From NCBI GenBank assembly GCA_005116835.1, contig SWDM01000016.1, forward strand, positions 509,730-553,463: 43,734 bases of DNA, written 5' to 3'. Under the pieces are notes generated by a model. It was not told the origin of the DNA and made no database searches. It was given only the letters and a program-made list of their open reading frames with translations. The position numbers and the translations under genes were made by a program. Shown piece after piece: positions 1 to 7,595 of this stretch. Source of the stretch: Nitrospira sp. GTDB taxonomy: Bacteria; Nitrospirota; Nitrospiria; Nitrospirales; Nitrospiraceae. Position 1 is the stretch's first letter, and each line of letters begins with the position of its first letter.

Positions 1-1115
1 CTCCCGTTGTTCGTCGGGCCGCTGTCCGCATGCACCAGCACGTTATAGTTACGATCTGCAATGAGATAGCAGTTGCGCGGCATCTCCAGATCGCAAGGGT
101 CTTCCCCGTAAAACGGCACAGAATACACGGCCCCTCCGTCGAATGCCCAGCTCTCGCCATGGGCCAATTCAATCACCCGAACGAATCCCAGCTCCCGCAA
201 GAGCGACAGATAATCGTAAGAGAATGTGCGCCGATTCCTTCGGCTCGGCACGATGATCGGCGTGTCTTTGGGCAGGTGCAAGAGTGTGCGAGGGTCCACA
301 TGATCGTCGTGGTCGTGGGTCAAGAAGACGGCAGCCGGTTTGGGCAATAACGATCCCCAGAGCGACGGGACGGAAGACTCTGCAAACCAGGGAAGCAGCC
401 AGGGATCGAACCACAAGGCTTGATCGCGCTGCCGATAGAGCAGCGCGGCATGGCCGAGATGGACCATGTCTTGATCATGCAGCGTCTCAAACCAGTGGGA
501 TCTGACGGAGGAGGTGTTTGATCCGACCAAACACTCATGCTGGTGGAGCGACTCGATCAGTCGCGTGAGCAGACGCTCTCCGTCTCGCCCCGAAGTCGCC
601 ACCACCGTTTTGATTTCCTCTGCCTGGTACGTGCCGTCCAGGAACCCCAGGATCTTTCCAACCAGCGGTCCCAGCGGTCGCTGGTCAAACCCAATTGGAA
701 TCGCCTGCCGCTTTACGGAATTGAAGATCCGGAGCCCACCGTTGGTGACCGTAGCAGATTTGGCAGGGTCAGTCGGAAACTCCCAGTGAAACGTACCGTC
801 CGGTCTCCGCCCACATCGAATATGCTGCTGCAGATAGGGGCGGGCGCTGATCACTTCCGCGTAGGCATCTTCCAGACGCCGCTGACGATCAGGGTCGTCG
901 AGCGGAGCTCGCTTGGAAAAAACATCGCTGATGGCGGTATCAACTGCGCTAGAGAGAAGCCCATGAGCTTCATGGAGGCTCGCAACAACTTCAGGCGCCA
1001 CCCCTGCAATAAAGGGAAAGGGCCCAGGAGGGTCCGCGCTCTCCAGTTGCACCCAGGACCAGGGCGCGAGGCTCAGATACTGTCCGCGCGGTAAGTTGTT
1101 CCAGATCTGGCTCAT
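1..1115 (-). CDS. MBL-fold metallo-hydrolase, 3' end beyond window
   Basis: An open frame without stops runs from an ATG at 1115 to the left edge, about 371 codons, so the C-terminus is missing. The metal-binding signature THDHDDHVD (the H-x-H-x-D-H motif of metallo-beta-lactamase-fold hydrolases) lies about 270 residues in. It is followed by strands typical of the fold and a second His/Asp segment (LVHADSG) near the edge. The first roughly 200 residues contain no MBL motif; one part (around FLDGTYQAEEIKTVV) looks like a small winged-helix or PqqD-like domain, so this may be a two-domain enzyme. The substrate cannot be inferred. The start lies six bases from a period-7 repeat array at 1121, which therefore forms its upstream region. 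Confidence 0.8.
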   Translation of the reverse strand, partial: MSQIWNNLPRGQYLSLAPWSWVQLESADPPGPFPFIAGVAPEVVASLHEAHGLLSSAVDTAISDVFSKRAPLDDPDRQRRLEDAYAEVISARPYLQQHIRCGRRPDGTFHWEFPTDPAKSATVTNGGLRIFNSVKRQAIPIGFDQRPLGPLVGKILGFLDGTYQAEEIKTVVATSGRDGERLLTRLIESLHQHECLVGSNTSSVRSHWFETLHDQDMVHLGHAALLYRQRDQALWFDPWLLPWFAESSVPSLWGSLLPKPAAVFLTHDHDDHVDPRTLLHLPKDTPIIVPSRRNRRTFSYDYLSLLRELGFVRVIELAHGESWAFDGGAVYSVPFYGEDPCDLEMPRNCYLIADRNYNVLVHADSGPTNNG

Positions 1116-1120
1116 AGATA

Positions 1121-1153
1121 TGAGTGCTGAGTGCTGAGTGCTGAGACGTGAAG
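1121..1153. repeat. Period-7 array (TGAGTGC), left arm
   Basis: Three perfect TGAGTGC units are followed by TGAGACG and TGAAGAC. The array ends next to the stop codon of the four-helix-bundle gene at 1155. An inverted counterpart lies beyond the other end of that gene at 1573-1606, sharing the exact core AGTGCTGAGACGT. Related arrays occur at 29289-29386 and 33616-33643. Confidence 0.85.
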
Positions 1154-1154
1154 A

Positions 1155-1556
1155 CTAGCAACCATGTGATTTCTGTTCTGCACGGCGGCGTTGGACCGCC
1201 GACCTGAGTCCGCCGAGGACAAGAGAAACTTCCTTCGCGAGACTCATCAGTTCGTTGAACGTCCCGTCATCGACATACTTGGCGTCATGCGCGACGTACA
1301 AGTGAGAGCGACGCTCCGCGCAAGAGGACTTGGCAATGCTCAAGAACTGGTGAAACTCCGATTGCCTGGCTCGCTCAAACCCCTCGGCAATATTGGCCAT
1401 GATGGAGACTGACGAACGTCTGACCTGATCTCGTAATCCAAAGTCTTTCGCAAAATGCCCTTTCCCAGTTACCTCGTACACTTTCTTAGTCAACTCCCGC
1501 GCCTTTTGCCATGCAATGAGATCCTCAAACCGCCTTGCTGCGCTGCGCTCAGGCAT
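1155..1556 (-). CDS. Four-helix-bundle protein (S23/bAvd-like)
   Basis: A 133-residue, largely helical basic protein. It carries the family hallmarks: an N-terminal [19 protein letters not shown] helix, the [20 protein letters not shown] segment, and the [13 protein letters not shown] and E-x3-L helices. Members of this family (23S rRNA intervening-sequence protein, bAvd of diversity-generating retroelements) form four-helix bundles. Most have no known function, and some sit in 23S rRNA insertions. No rRNA or reverse transcriptase is nearby. Inverted period-7 arrays flank the gene closely on both sides (1121-1153 and 1573-1606). A weak ribosome site, GGGA, lies seven bases before the ATG. The enclosed arrangement suggests a cassette rather than a resident gene. 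Confidence 0.9.
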   Translation of the reverse strand: MPERSAARRFEDLIAWQKARELTKKVYEVTGKGHFAKDFGLRDQVRRSSVSIMANIAEGFERARQSEFHQFLSIAKSSCAERRSHLYVAHDAKYVDDGTFNELMSLAKEVSLVLGGLRSAVQRRRAEQKSHGC

Positions 1557-1572
1557 TATCGTTTCCCTATAT

Positions 1573-1606
1573 TCTCAGCACTCAGCACTTACGTCTCAGC
1601 ACTGAA
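1573..1606. repeat. Period-7 array, right arm
   Basis: CTCAGCA/CTCAGCA-type units, then an ACGTCTCAGCACTGAA core that is the inverse of part of the left arm at 1121. The array overlaps the 3' end of the VOC gene and supplies its last codons (RFSAET and stop). It also lies just upstream of the four-helix-bundle gene's start, so it is that gene's promoter-side flank. Confidence 0.85.
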
Positions 1607-2026
1607 CCTCAGCTTGCCGATCATAGGTTCGTACAGAGCTTGAATGACAATCCCGTCGGGATCGGAGAAGTAAAAGGAATAGCTGCCGTCGCGATGCTGC
1701 TTCGGCGGTGTCACAACCTGCCCGCCCAGCTGTGGCAGACGCGGCTCGACTTCCCGATACATCCGATCGACTGCCTCGGGGCTCTCAAGGATCACGCCGA
1801 TATGATCCAATAATTGCCCCTTCGAGGGTTGATACGTGGCGAGTTCGGACGAAGGAATCTGGTGTAAAGCAAAATTATCCGGTCCGGAACTGAAATACAC
1901 ATTGTCGGGATCCGGCTCCCACACCACCTTCATCCCCAACAGCTGTTCATAGAATGCGCGAGAGCGCGCGAGGTTCGTGACGCGCAGCGCCACATGGCGT
2001 AATCCTCGATGGAGCGGAGCAGTCAT
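1589..2026 (-). CDS. VOC/glyoxalase-family protein
   Basis: About 145 residues with the paired beta-alpha-beta-beta-beta modules of the vicinal oxygen chelate fold: LRHVALRVTNLARSRAFYE at the start, then DHIGVILES, then FYFSDPDG near the end. His11 and the His of DHIGV are likely metal ligands. The position normally held by the terminal metal-ligand Glu (after DPDG) reads IVIQAL, a Gln, so metal chemistry may differ. I prefer the ATG at 2026 over 2032 because AGGGG then has a six-base spacing. The last codons (RFSAET) are encoded by the period-7 repeat at 1573-1606, so the native C-terminus was probably different. The substrate is unknown. Confidence 0.85.
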   Translation of the reverse strand: MTAPLHRGLRHVALRVTNLARSRAFYEQLLGMKVVWEPDPDNVYFSSGPDNFALHQIPSSELATYQPSKGQLLDHIGVILESPEAVDRMYREVEPRLPQLGGQVVTPPKQHRDGSYSFYFSDPDGIVIQALYEPMIGKLRFSAET

Positions 2027-2177
2027 AGTCATCCCCTGTTAAACTCGTATAGTAGGGAGCGACCTCCGCTCCGTCAATTGAAAATCCTTGAGGCTCGCTC
2101 CCCCCACTCGAACCAACAGGCGCACTTCGTCTTTGGCTAATTATGGTACGATGTACGCGCCCAAGACAGGCAAGTAG

Positions 2178-2205
2178 GATTTGGCGATCTGGCGATTTGG
2201 TGAAG
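2178..2205. repeat. Period-8 array (GATTTGGC), left arm
   Basis: Three 8-base units, GATTTGGC, GATCTGGC and GATTTGGT, then GAAG. The array ends one base before the ATG of the four-helix-bundle gene at 2207, so its GGTGAAG tail is the only candidate ribosome-binding sequence. The inverted counterpart is at 2618-2649; the two arms match at 24 of 28 positions by hand alignment. Confidence 0.85.
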
Positions 2206-2206
2206 T

Positions 2207-2572
2207 ATGGGAACCGTTGGAGCTGAAGATCTGAGGCAACGGACCAAGCGCTTCGCTCTTCTCATAGTGAAATTGTCTCAACAACTCACGCATGGAAGGG
2301 AAGCGAGGGTCATTGGTGATCAGCTACTTCGGGCAGGGACAGCGGTCGCTGCAAACTATCGAGCAGCTTGTCGCGGACGATCGAGAGCGGAGTTTATTGC
2401 TAAGCTCGGAATTGTGGTTGAAGAAGCGGACGAGACAGTGTTCTGGTGTGAGCTTCTTGAAGAGGCCGGAATCGCCACTCCTGAAGTAATTCAGCCCGTC
2501 ATGGGTGAAGCGAGAGAACTTCTGGCAATATTCTCGGCAGCTCGAAAAACGGCCAAGGCTCGAAAAGTTTAG
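2207..2572 (+). CDS. Four-helix-bundle protein (S23/bAvd-like), second copy
   Basis: 121 residues with the same family signature as the gene at 1155: an N-terminal RTKRFALLIVKLSQQL helix, then QLLRAGTAVAANYRAACRG, then FIAKLGIVVEEADETVFWCELLEEAG. The two proteins are clearly diverged, so this is not a recent tandem duplication. The gene is enclosed by inverted period-8 arrays at 2178-2205 and 2618-2649 and begins immediately after the left one. The function is unknown; family members are helical bundles, some involved in binding nucleic acid or retroelement reverse transcriptase. It is co-directional with hemD, 41 bases downstream. Confidence 0.9.
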   Translation: MGTVGAEDLRQRTKRFALLIVKLSQQLTHGREARVIGDQLLRAGTAVAANYRAACRGRSRAEFIAKLGIVVEEADETVFWCELLEEAGIATPEVIQPVMGEARELLAIFSAARKTAKARKV

Positions 2573-2613
2573 GCCGTTACTACAGACTCTTCTGAGCAAC
2601 TACATCAATACCC

Positions 2614-3492
2614 ATGGCTTCACCAGATCGCCAAATCACCAAATTACACTTTCAAGGGCTCACCGTCGCCTCATTTGAGTCTCGCATGGCGGCAGAGATC
2701 GCCAGGCTCATTGAGCGCCATGGGGGAAAGCCTCTCGTCACTCCTGCCCTTCGCGAGATTCCACTCGATGACAATTCCGCAGCGCTGAAGTTTGGGGACC
2801 GGCTGACGACCGAGCGGGTCGATATGCTCATTCTTCTTACCGGCGTCGGGACAACCGCACTGTTCGATCTCCTCAAAACACGCAATCCCTGGCCGTCGAT
2901 TGTGGCAGCCCTCAAACAGACGGTTATCGTTGCCAGAGGACCCAAGCCGGTCTCAGCCCTCAAATCACTCGGCCTCCAACCGACTCTGACAGTGCCGGAA
3001 CCGAACACCTGGATCGATCTGATCTCCACGCTGGATGAGTATCGGCCGGTGAAGGGATTGCGCGTCGCCGTGCAGGAATATGGGACGTCAAATCATGATC
3101 TGCTAGAGGCCTTAAAACAGCGCGGGGCTGAAGTCTTTCAGGTTCCCATCTATCGCTGGACGCTCCCAGAAGATCTGGGGCCGCTGCGGCAGGTTCTCGA
3201 CGAAATTATCGCTGAGAATGTGCCAGCACTGCTCATCACCAATGCTGCCCAAGTAGATCATGTGATGCAGGTATTGGAGAAAGACGGAAAGGCAGAGCCC
3301 TTTCGTGCCGCGCTCAAGAAGATGGTCATCGCCTCCATCGGCCCGACTGCCAGCGAACGGCTGCGCCATTACGAGTGGCCGATCGACCTCGAACCCTCCC
3401 ACCCGAAGATGGGAGTGCTCGTCAAAGAATGTGCCGAGCAGGTACAGACGCTGCTGAACACCAAACGCTGTGCGATGTATCCTAAACTGTGA
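2614..3492 (+). CDS. hemD: Uroporphyrinogen-III synthase
   Basis: 292 residues with the bilobed HemD pattern. The N-lobe has the GLTVASFESRMAAEIARL opening and MLILLTGVGTTALFDLL. The C-lobe has VAVQEYGTSNHDLLEAL, PALLITNAAQVDHVMQVL and VIASIGPTASERLRHY. HemD closes hydroxymethylbilane to uroporphyrinogen III in tetrapyrrole (haem, sirohaem) synthesis. The family is poorly conserved in sequence and the call rests on the overall pattern. The first 12 residues (MASPDRQITKLH) are encoded by the right arm of the period-8 array at 2618-2649, so the start codon appears to have been supplied or displaced by that repeat; the family-like part begins at about residue 13. No other haem genes are adjacent. 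Confidence 0.85.
   Translation: MASPDRQITKLHFQGLTVASFESRMAAEIARLIERHGGKPLVTPALREIPLDDNSAALKFGDRLTTERVDMLILLTGVGTTALFDLLKTRNPWPSIVAALKQTVIVARGPKPVSALKSLGLQPTLTVPEPNTWIDLISTLDEYRPVKGLRVAVQEYGTSNHDLLEALKQRGAEVFQVPIYRWTLPEDLGPLRQVLDEIIAENVPALLITNAAQVDHVMQVLEKDGKAEPFRAALKKMVIASIGPTASERLRHYEWPIDLEPSHPKMGVLVKECAEQVQTLLNTKRCAMYPKL
2618..2649. repeat. Period-8 array, right arm, inside the hemD start
   Basis: The inverse of the array at 2178: CACCAGATCGCCAAATCACC and a further unit. It lies within codons 2-12 of hemD. Together the arms enclose 2207-2572, giving an element of roughly 470 bp. Confidence 0.85.
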
Positions 3493-3542
3493 CCATCAAA
3501 CTCCTGCTGGTAGCAATGGTTTTTCACAGTCTGCCAAGCCGG

Positions 3543-4544
3543 TTACGACAGAACGAGCACCCCGGCTCCCGAATAGCCCCCGGCTTTTAGCTCTTGCAGC
3601 GCGCGGTTGGCATCGGCGAGGGGGAACATCACGGTATGGGGTTTGATGGGAATGGCTGCTGCCTCGCGCAGGAGATCGAGCCCGTCCTGCCTCGTGTTGG
3701 CCGTGACGCTTCGAATGACCTTCTCTCCAAAGACCTCGCGATCATAATCGAGCGACGGAATCGGCGTCATATGAATACCGGCAAGGACGAGCGTGCCGCC
3801 GCGCTCTAATGCACGTAAGGCAGGCGGTATCAATTCCCCGGCCGGTGCAAAGATGATCGAGCTGTGGAGCTTGTCCGGCAGCTGGTCGGTCGCTCCACCC
3901 ACCCATGTGGCACCCAACTCATGTGCGAGACGTCGGTGTTCGGGTTTCAACGAGCTGACATAGACCTGGCAGCCCCAATGGCGCGCGATCTGGATGGCAA
4001 TGTGAGCGGACGCTCCAAACCCATAGAGACCCAGCCGCTGACCTGGCTGAATTCCGCTCAGGCGCAACGCGCGGTAGCCAATGATCCCGGCACAGAGAAG
4101 AGGGGCCGCCGCTGCATCGCTGAAGACCCGTGGAATCGGATAGGCAAAGTCGGCTGGAACAATCGCATATTCCGCATACCCGCCATCGATCTGATAGCCG
4201 GTAAACCTAGCGCGCTCGCACAAGTTCTCACGCCCGCTCGTGCAAAATTCGCAGGCACCGCACGTATGCTGCAACCAGGCAATCCCCACTCGCTCTCCGA
4301 CCCTCCGCTCGCTCACCCCAGCGCCAACCCGACTGACAACTCCAACGGCTTGGTGGCCGGGAATGAGCGGAAGCGAAGGATTCGGCAACTCACCTTCAAT
4401 GACGTGAAGGTCCGTCCGGCAAATCCCACAGACCGTGAGACGAACCAAGACTTCTCCAGATCCTGGCTCTGGAATTGGAAGCTCACGCAACTGTAGCGGG
4501 GCAGTTCCCACATCTGCTGTGCTCGATAACACCATCGCCTTCAT
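3543..4544 (-). CDS. Zinc-dependent alcohol dehydrogenase (MDR superfamily)
   Basis: 333 residues, the usual length. The catalytic zinc site is visible at Cys42 (CGICRTDLH) and His64. The residue after His64 is Gln (PGHQAVG) where many relatives have Glu. The structural zinc cysteines are at about 95, 98, 101 and 109 (CGACEFCTSGRENLC). The Rossmann region has GLYGFGASAHIAIQIA around 170-185. It should oxidise an alcohol or reduce an aldehyde with NAD(P); the substrate is not evident. The gene stands alone, convergent with hemD and separated from yceI's neighbourhood by a hairpin element. No strong ribosome site is visible before the ATG. Confidence 0.9.
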   Translation of the reverse strand: MKAMVLSSTADVGTAPLQLRELPIPEPGSGEVLVRLTVCGICRTDLHVIEGELPNPSLPLIPGHQAVGVVSRVGAGVSERRVGERVGIAWLQHTCGACEFCTSGRENLCERARFTGYQIDGGYAEYAIVPADFAYPIPRVFSDAAAAPLLCAGIIGYRALRLSGIQPGQRLGLYGFGASAHIAIQIARHWGCQVYVSSLKPEHRRLAHELGATWVGGATDQLPDKLHSSIIFAPAGELIPPALRALERGGTLVLAGIHMTPIPSLDYDREVFGEKVIRSVTANTRQDGLDLLREAAAIPIKPHTVMFPLADANRALQELKAGGYSGAGVLVLS

Positions 4545-4598
4545 CGTTGATCGCTTTCAGAAGAATGAACTGTTGACGAGGCGGCTCATGCAGAGCCT

Positions 4599-4726
4599 GC
4601 AGGATGCTCAAAAAGCCCGTCCAGCAAGGCCGCAGCCGATGAAAGCACCGGAGGCGTAGCCTCTGGGCTACGTTGAGGATGCTTTCGAGGGGAGAACGCC
4701 GCTGGCGGGCTTTTTCAGCATCCTGC
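4599..4726. repeat. Hairpin element, type E copy 1
   Basis: A 128-bp element with terminal inverted repeats of 21 bases and one mismatch (GCAGGATGCTCAAAAAGCCCG at the left). The centre is a second small hairpin, GGCGTAGCC..GGCTACG, followed by TTGAGGAT. It ends exactly where the yceI stop codon begins and could form a strong transcript-ending hairpin for yceI. It is homologous along its length to 17988-18109, and its centre matches the 40790 element. Confidence 0.85.
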
Positions 4727-5328
4727 TAGGGTTTCGCCTTGATACATTCAATCTCAAGCCGTATCTGGACCTCATCCCCGACGACGAGCCCACCGCTATC
4801 CAACGTTTTGTTCCAGATCATCCCGAAATCTTTGCGGTTGAGTTTCCCTTCCGCGCTGAAGCCGGCCCTCGTGTTGCCCCAGGGATCCTTCGTCGCCCCG
4901 TTATACTGGCCCGCCAAGGTGACTTCTTTGGTCACCCCGTGAAGCATAAGGTCTCCCAAAGCGACAAAACCCTCTGCGACCTTCTTGTAGCTCTTCATCT
5001 TGAAGGTGATCGTCGGATAGTGTTCCACATCGAGAAAGTCGACATTCCGTATATGAGCATCTCGTTTTTCATGATTTGTATTCACCGAGCCAGCCTTGAT
5101 CGTCACCTCAATGGCCTTCACCATACCGGCCTCGGCATCCATGTCGATAAATCCGGCATAGTCCGTAAACCGGCCAGTGGTCTTGGACACAATCATATGG
5201 GCCACCCGAAACTCGATCGTCGAATGGTCAGGGTCCAGGTTCCAACGAGCCTGTTCGGCGTGAGCCGGCAACGGGAGCCAGGCCAGCGCTCCAAACAACA
5301 CGAGCACGAGCCAACTTTTCTTCAGCAT
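4726..5328 (-). CDS. YceI family periplasmic protein
   Basis: 200 residues. A cleavable signal peptide (MLKKSWLVLVLFGALAWLPL, ending PAHA/EQ) precedes the mature domain. The mature domain opens with WNLDPDHSTIEFRVAHMIVS and has GRFTDYAGFIDMD and FLDVEHYPTITFK, all classic for the YceI lipocalin-like fold that binds isoprenoid-type lipids. It should be periplasmic. It begins 67 bases downstream, in transcription order, of the TonB-C-domain gene on the same strand (stop at 5396), so they may share a transcript. The type E hairpin abuts its stop codon. Confidence 0.92.
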   Translation of the reverse strand: MLKKSWLVLVLFGALAWLPLPAHAEQARWNLDPDHSTIEFRVAHMIVSKTTGRFTDYAGFIDMDAEAGMVKAIEVTIKAGSVNTNHEKRDAHIRNVDFLDVEHYPTITFKMKSYKKVAEGFVALGDLMLHGVTKEVTLAGQYNGATKDPWGNTRAGFSAEGKLNRKDFGMIWNKTLDSGGLVVGDEVQIRLEIECIKAKP

Positions 5329-5395
5329 AAATTACTCCTCCTCGGTTACGCTTAACCGCGACCTCAGTCTGCCTCAATGGCTCTTCCGAGGCCTG

Positions 5396-6391
5396 TTATT
5401 TCTTCGAAGGCTGGCCAGCACTACCGGACCTGCCGGGCGAAAGAGTCCCGCTCGACTGCGCCTCGCGAGACCGTTCCCGACCGCCGGTCCTCATCCGAAT
5501 ATGCACGTCCACGACGTCCTCCCCCAACTCGCTGGGAACCGGTGGAAAGGGTTGGGCATTGACGACCGCATAAATTCCTGCTTCGTCGATGTCGCGCGAA
5601 CCGGAACCTTGTTCAACCTTGATCAGCTGGGCGCGGCCATTGGGAAACATTTTGAAACGAACCTTCACCGCTTCGCCGCTCGGCTCACGGCGGATTCCGC
5701 GGATCAGGCGGGCCCAACTCTGACTGATGAGGTAACTCACATTCTGCCAGTACGCCTTCTCATCTGTCACGGAGGCAGCCGTAACCAGATCTTCCTCGGC
5801 TAACACATCCGTCTCGACCGCCGCCACAGCAGGTTTCGCTTCATCCAGAATAATATCTTCGCTCTGCGATTCCTCCGGATGAACAGGTAGTAATTCACTA
5901 CTTTCACTAGCCGGTTCCAATCGATCCATAGTCACATAGACAATCCGCTGCATGAACCGCTCCAGCCTGCCATGGTGGGACTGAGCAAATGTCACTTGGA
6001 TTCGCGCCGCCCTGAGCGGCACGGAGGTTCGACTCATCAGGATCGGCTCGAGCGTGACCGTCCCCTTCAGTGCCATTGCCTCTGCATCTCGCTTCAAGGT
6101 AACCGTTTGGGTTTGAAACGCAATCGACTCACAGACCGCCACCACCGACGTCATGCCTGCGGTCTCGCCTCCAAGAACAATCGTCAGCGTGGCTGATTTG
6201 CCGGTTTGCGGATTCCTCATCGATTCTGCTTGGCTCAGTTCAAACTCTACCCAACGCTTCGGAGGAGCGGACGGGGAAGCCGTCTGTAGCGATGAGGCTG
6301 AATAGACTGTCGCAATGAAGCCTGGAGAAAAGAATAGAACACCGCACATCCCTGCCAGCAACACATGCATGTGATGGTGCAACGTCTTCAT
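5396..6391 (-). CDS. TonB/TolA C-terminal-domain envelope protein
   Basis: About 331 residues from the ATG at 6391, chosen because GGTAGG sits nine bases upstream. The frame stays open further, but that stretch is the period-9 repeat at 6431-6526, not real protein. A signal-anchor segment (MHVLLAGMCGVLFFSPGFI) is followed by a beta-rich middle domain and an acidic, alanine-rich linker. The C-terminal domain runs from ISQSWARLIRGIRRE through VRFKMFPNGRAQLIKVEQGSG to AVVNAQPFPPVP, the TonB_C/TolA pattern. Such domains contact outer-membrane partners. No ExbB/ExbD is nearby, so it may be structural rather than energising. It is divergent from tdh. Confidence 0.75.
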   Translation of the reverse strand: MKTLHHHMHVLLAGMCGVLFFSPGFIATVYSASSLQTASPSAPPKRWVEFELSQAESMRNPQTGKSATLTIVLGGETAGMTSVVAVCESIAFQTQTVTLKRDAEAMALKGTVTLEPILMSRTSVPLRAARIQVTFAQSHHGRLERFMQRIVYVTMDRLEPASESSELLPVHPEESQSEDIILDEAKPAVAAVETDVLAEEDLVTAASVTDEKAYWQNVSYLISQSWARLIRGIRREPSGEAVKVRFKMFPNGRAQLIKVEQGSGSRDIDEAGIYAVVNAQPFPPVPSELGEDVVDVHIRMRTGGRERSREAQSSGTLSPGRSGSAGQPSKK

Positions 6392-6430
6392 CTGTCGCAT
6401 CCTACCGATCTTGCGAACCATGACGCAACC

Positions 6431-6526
6431 CGTCTGGTTGATCTGGTATGTTTGGTTTGTCTCGTTTATTTGGTTGAATGAATCTAACCAGATAAACCAA
6501 ACAAACCAGATCAACCAGATATACCG
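6431..6526. repeat. Period-9 palindrome, copy 1
   Basis: Left arm units of nine bases (TTGATCTGG, TATGTTTGG, TTTGTCTCG, TTTATTTGG) face a right arm of CCAGATAAA, CCAAACAAA, CCAGATCAA, CCAGATATA. The arms are imperfect inverse copies around a roughly 10-base centre. It occupies the divergent promoter region of the TonB-C gene and tdh. Confidence 0.85.
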
Positions 6527-6556
6527 GGCTAGGAGCTCGTGGTATACAATGAACCC

Positions 6557-7591
6557 ATGCGTGCGCTCGTCAAGACATCCGCACAACCGGGATTGACCGC
6601 CACAGACAGACCGGATCCCAAACCGGGCCCTGGCGATGCGGTCATCCGAATCACCGCCACATCTCTTTGCGGGACGGATGCCCATATCTACAATTGGGAT
6701 CCCTGGGCACACAGCCGGATCCAGCCACCGCGCATTATCGGCCATGAAATGTGCGGCGAGGTCGTGGAGGTCGGGACCGGCGTGACGCTCGTCAAGGTGG
6801 GAGATTACGTCGCCGCCGAGTCTCACCTCACATGTGGTCATTGTTTCCAGTGCCGCACGGGACAAGCGCATGTGTGCAAGAATTATCGTATCCTCGGCGT
6901 CGATCGCGACGGATCGTTCGCGGAATACGTCGTCTTGCCTGAAGCGGTGCTCTGGAAAACCTCCCCTATTCTTCCACCAGAACTCGCCTGTCTCCAGGAA
7001 CCACTCGGCAACGCCGTCGATGCCGCTTTGGTCGAAGACCTAACCGGACAGACAGTCTTGATCACCGGCTGTGGCCCGACTGGGCTCTTCGCGGCTGCTG
7101 TTGCACGGACGGCTGGCGCCGCCAAGATCATCGCAATGGATGTCAGTGCCTACCGCCTGGACCTTGCCAAGCAGGTCGGCGCCGACCACCTGCTCAACGC
7201 CAAGACCGAATCTCCAGATCGAATCGCCGAGGCCATCCGAGAAATTACAGACGGCGAAGGCGTCGATGCCTCGCTTGAAATGTCTGGAAACCCTGCGGCA
7301 TTGCATCAAGCCTTCAGCGCCGTGAAGAACGGCGGGCGCGTGACACTCTTCGGCATTCCAACCGGGTCCGTGTCTTTTGATTTGCCAAACGAAATTATTT
7401 TCAAGGGCATCCGCGTATATGGGGTGACAGGCCGCCGACTCTTCAAAACCTGGTATCGCTTGACCGGTCTCTTCCAGGCCGGACTCAATATCAAGCCGGT
7501 GATCACCCATACGTTCCCCATGAAAGACTTCGCCCAGGGATTCGAGTTGATCAATTCCGGCCAATGTGGAAAAGTGGTGCTGTTTCCCTAG
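6557..7591 (+). CDS. tdh: L-threonine 3-dehydrogenase
   Basis: 344 residues from the ATG at 6557; starting here gives MRALVKTSAQPG, the family's normal N-terminus, rather than the GTG at 6539. Cys38 (SLCGTDAHIY), His63 and Glu64 (GHEMCGEV) form the catalytic zinc site at the positions known from E. coli Tdh. The structural zinc cysteines follow in CGHCFQCRTGQAHVC. The NAD-binding region has ITGCGPTGLFAAAVA. The enzyme oxidises L-threonine to 2-amino-3-ketobutyrate with NAD. The next gene, kbl, encodes the partner that cleaves the product to glycine and acetyl-CoA. A period-7 palindrome lies between them. Confidence 0.95.
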   Translation: MRALVKTSAQPGLTATDRPDPKPGPGDAVIRITATSLCGTDAHIYNWDPWAHSRIQPPRIIGHEMCGEVVEVGTGVTLVKVGDYVAAESHLTCGHCFQCRTGQAHVCKNYRILGVDRDGSFAEYVVLPEAVLWKTSPILPPELACLQEPLGNAVDAALVEDLTGQTVLITGCGPTGLFAAAVARTAGAAKIIAMDVSAYRLDLAKQVGADHLLNAKTESPDRIAEAIREITDGEGVDASLEMSGNPAALHQAFSAVKNGGRVTLFGIPTGSVSFDLPNEIIFKGIRVYGVTGRRLFKTWYRLTGLFQAGLNIKPVITHTFPMKDFAQGFELINSGQCGKVVLFP

Positions 7592-7595
7592 AAAG

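Noticed and set aside
30-1094. Plus-strand open frames across the left 1.1 kb
   Set aside because: The minus strand has a single uninterrupted frame with the MBL motif HDHDDH; the plus frames are its shadows.
1121-1606. CRISPR array at the TGAGTGC repeats
   Set aside because: Units are 7 bases with no spacers, arranged as an inverted pair, and no cas genes are present.
1155-2572. Diversity-generating retroelement based on the bAvd-like proteins
   Set aside because: No reverse transcriptase, template repeat or variable repeat is seen nearby.
6539-6556. GTG at 6539 as the tdh start
   Set aside because: It would add six residues before MRALVKT; the family normally begins at the equivalent of 6557 and catalytic residues then fall at positions 38, 63 and 64.
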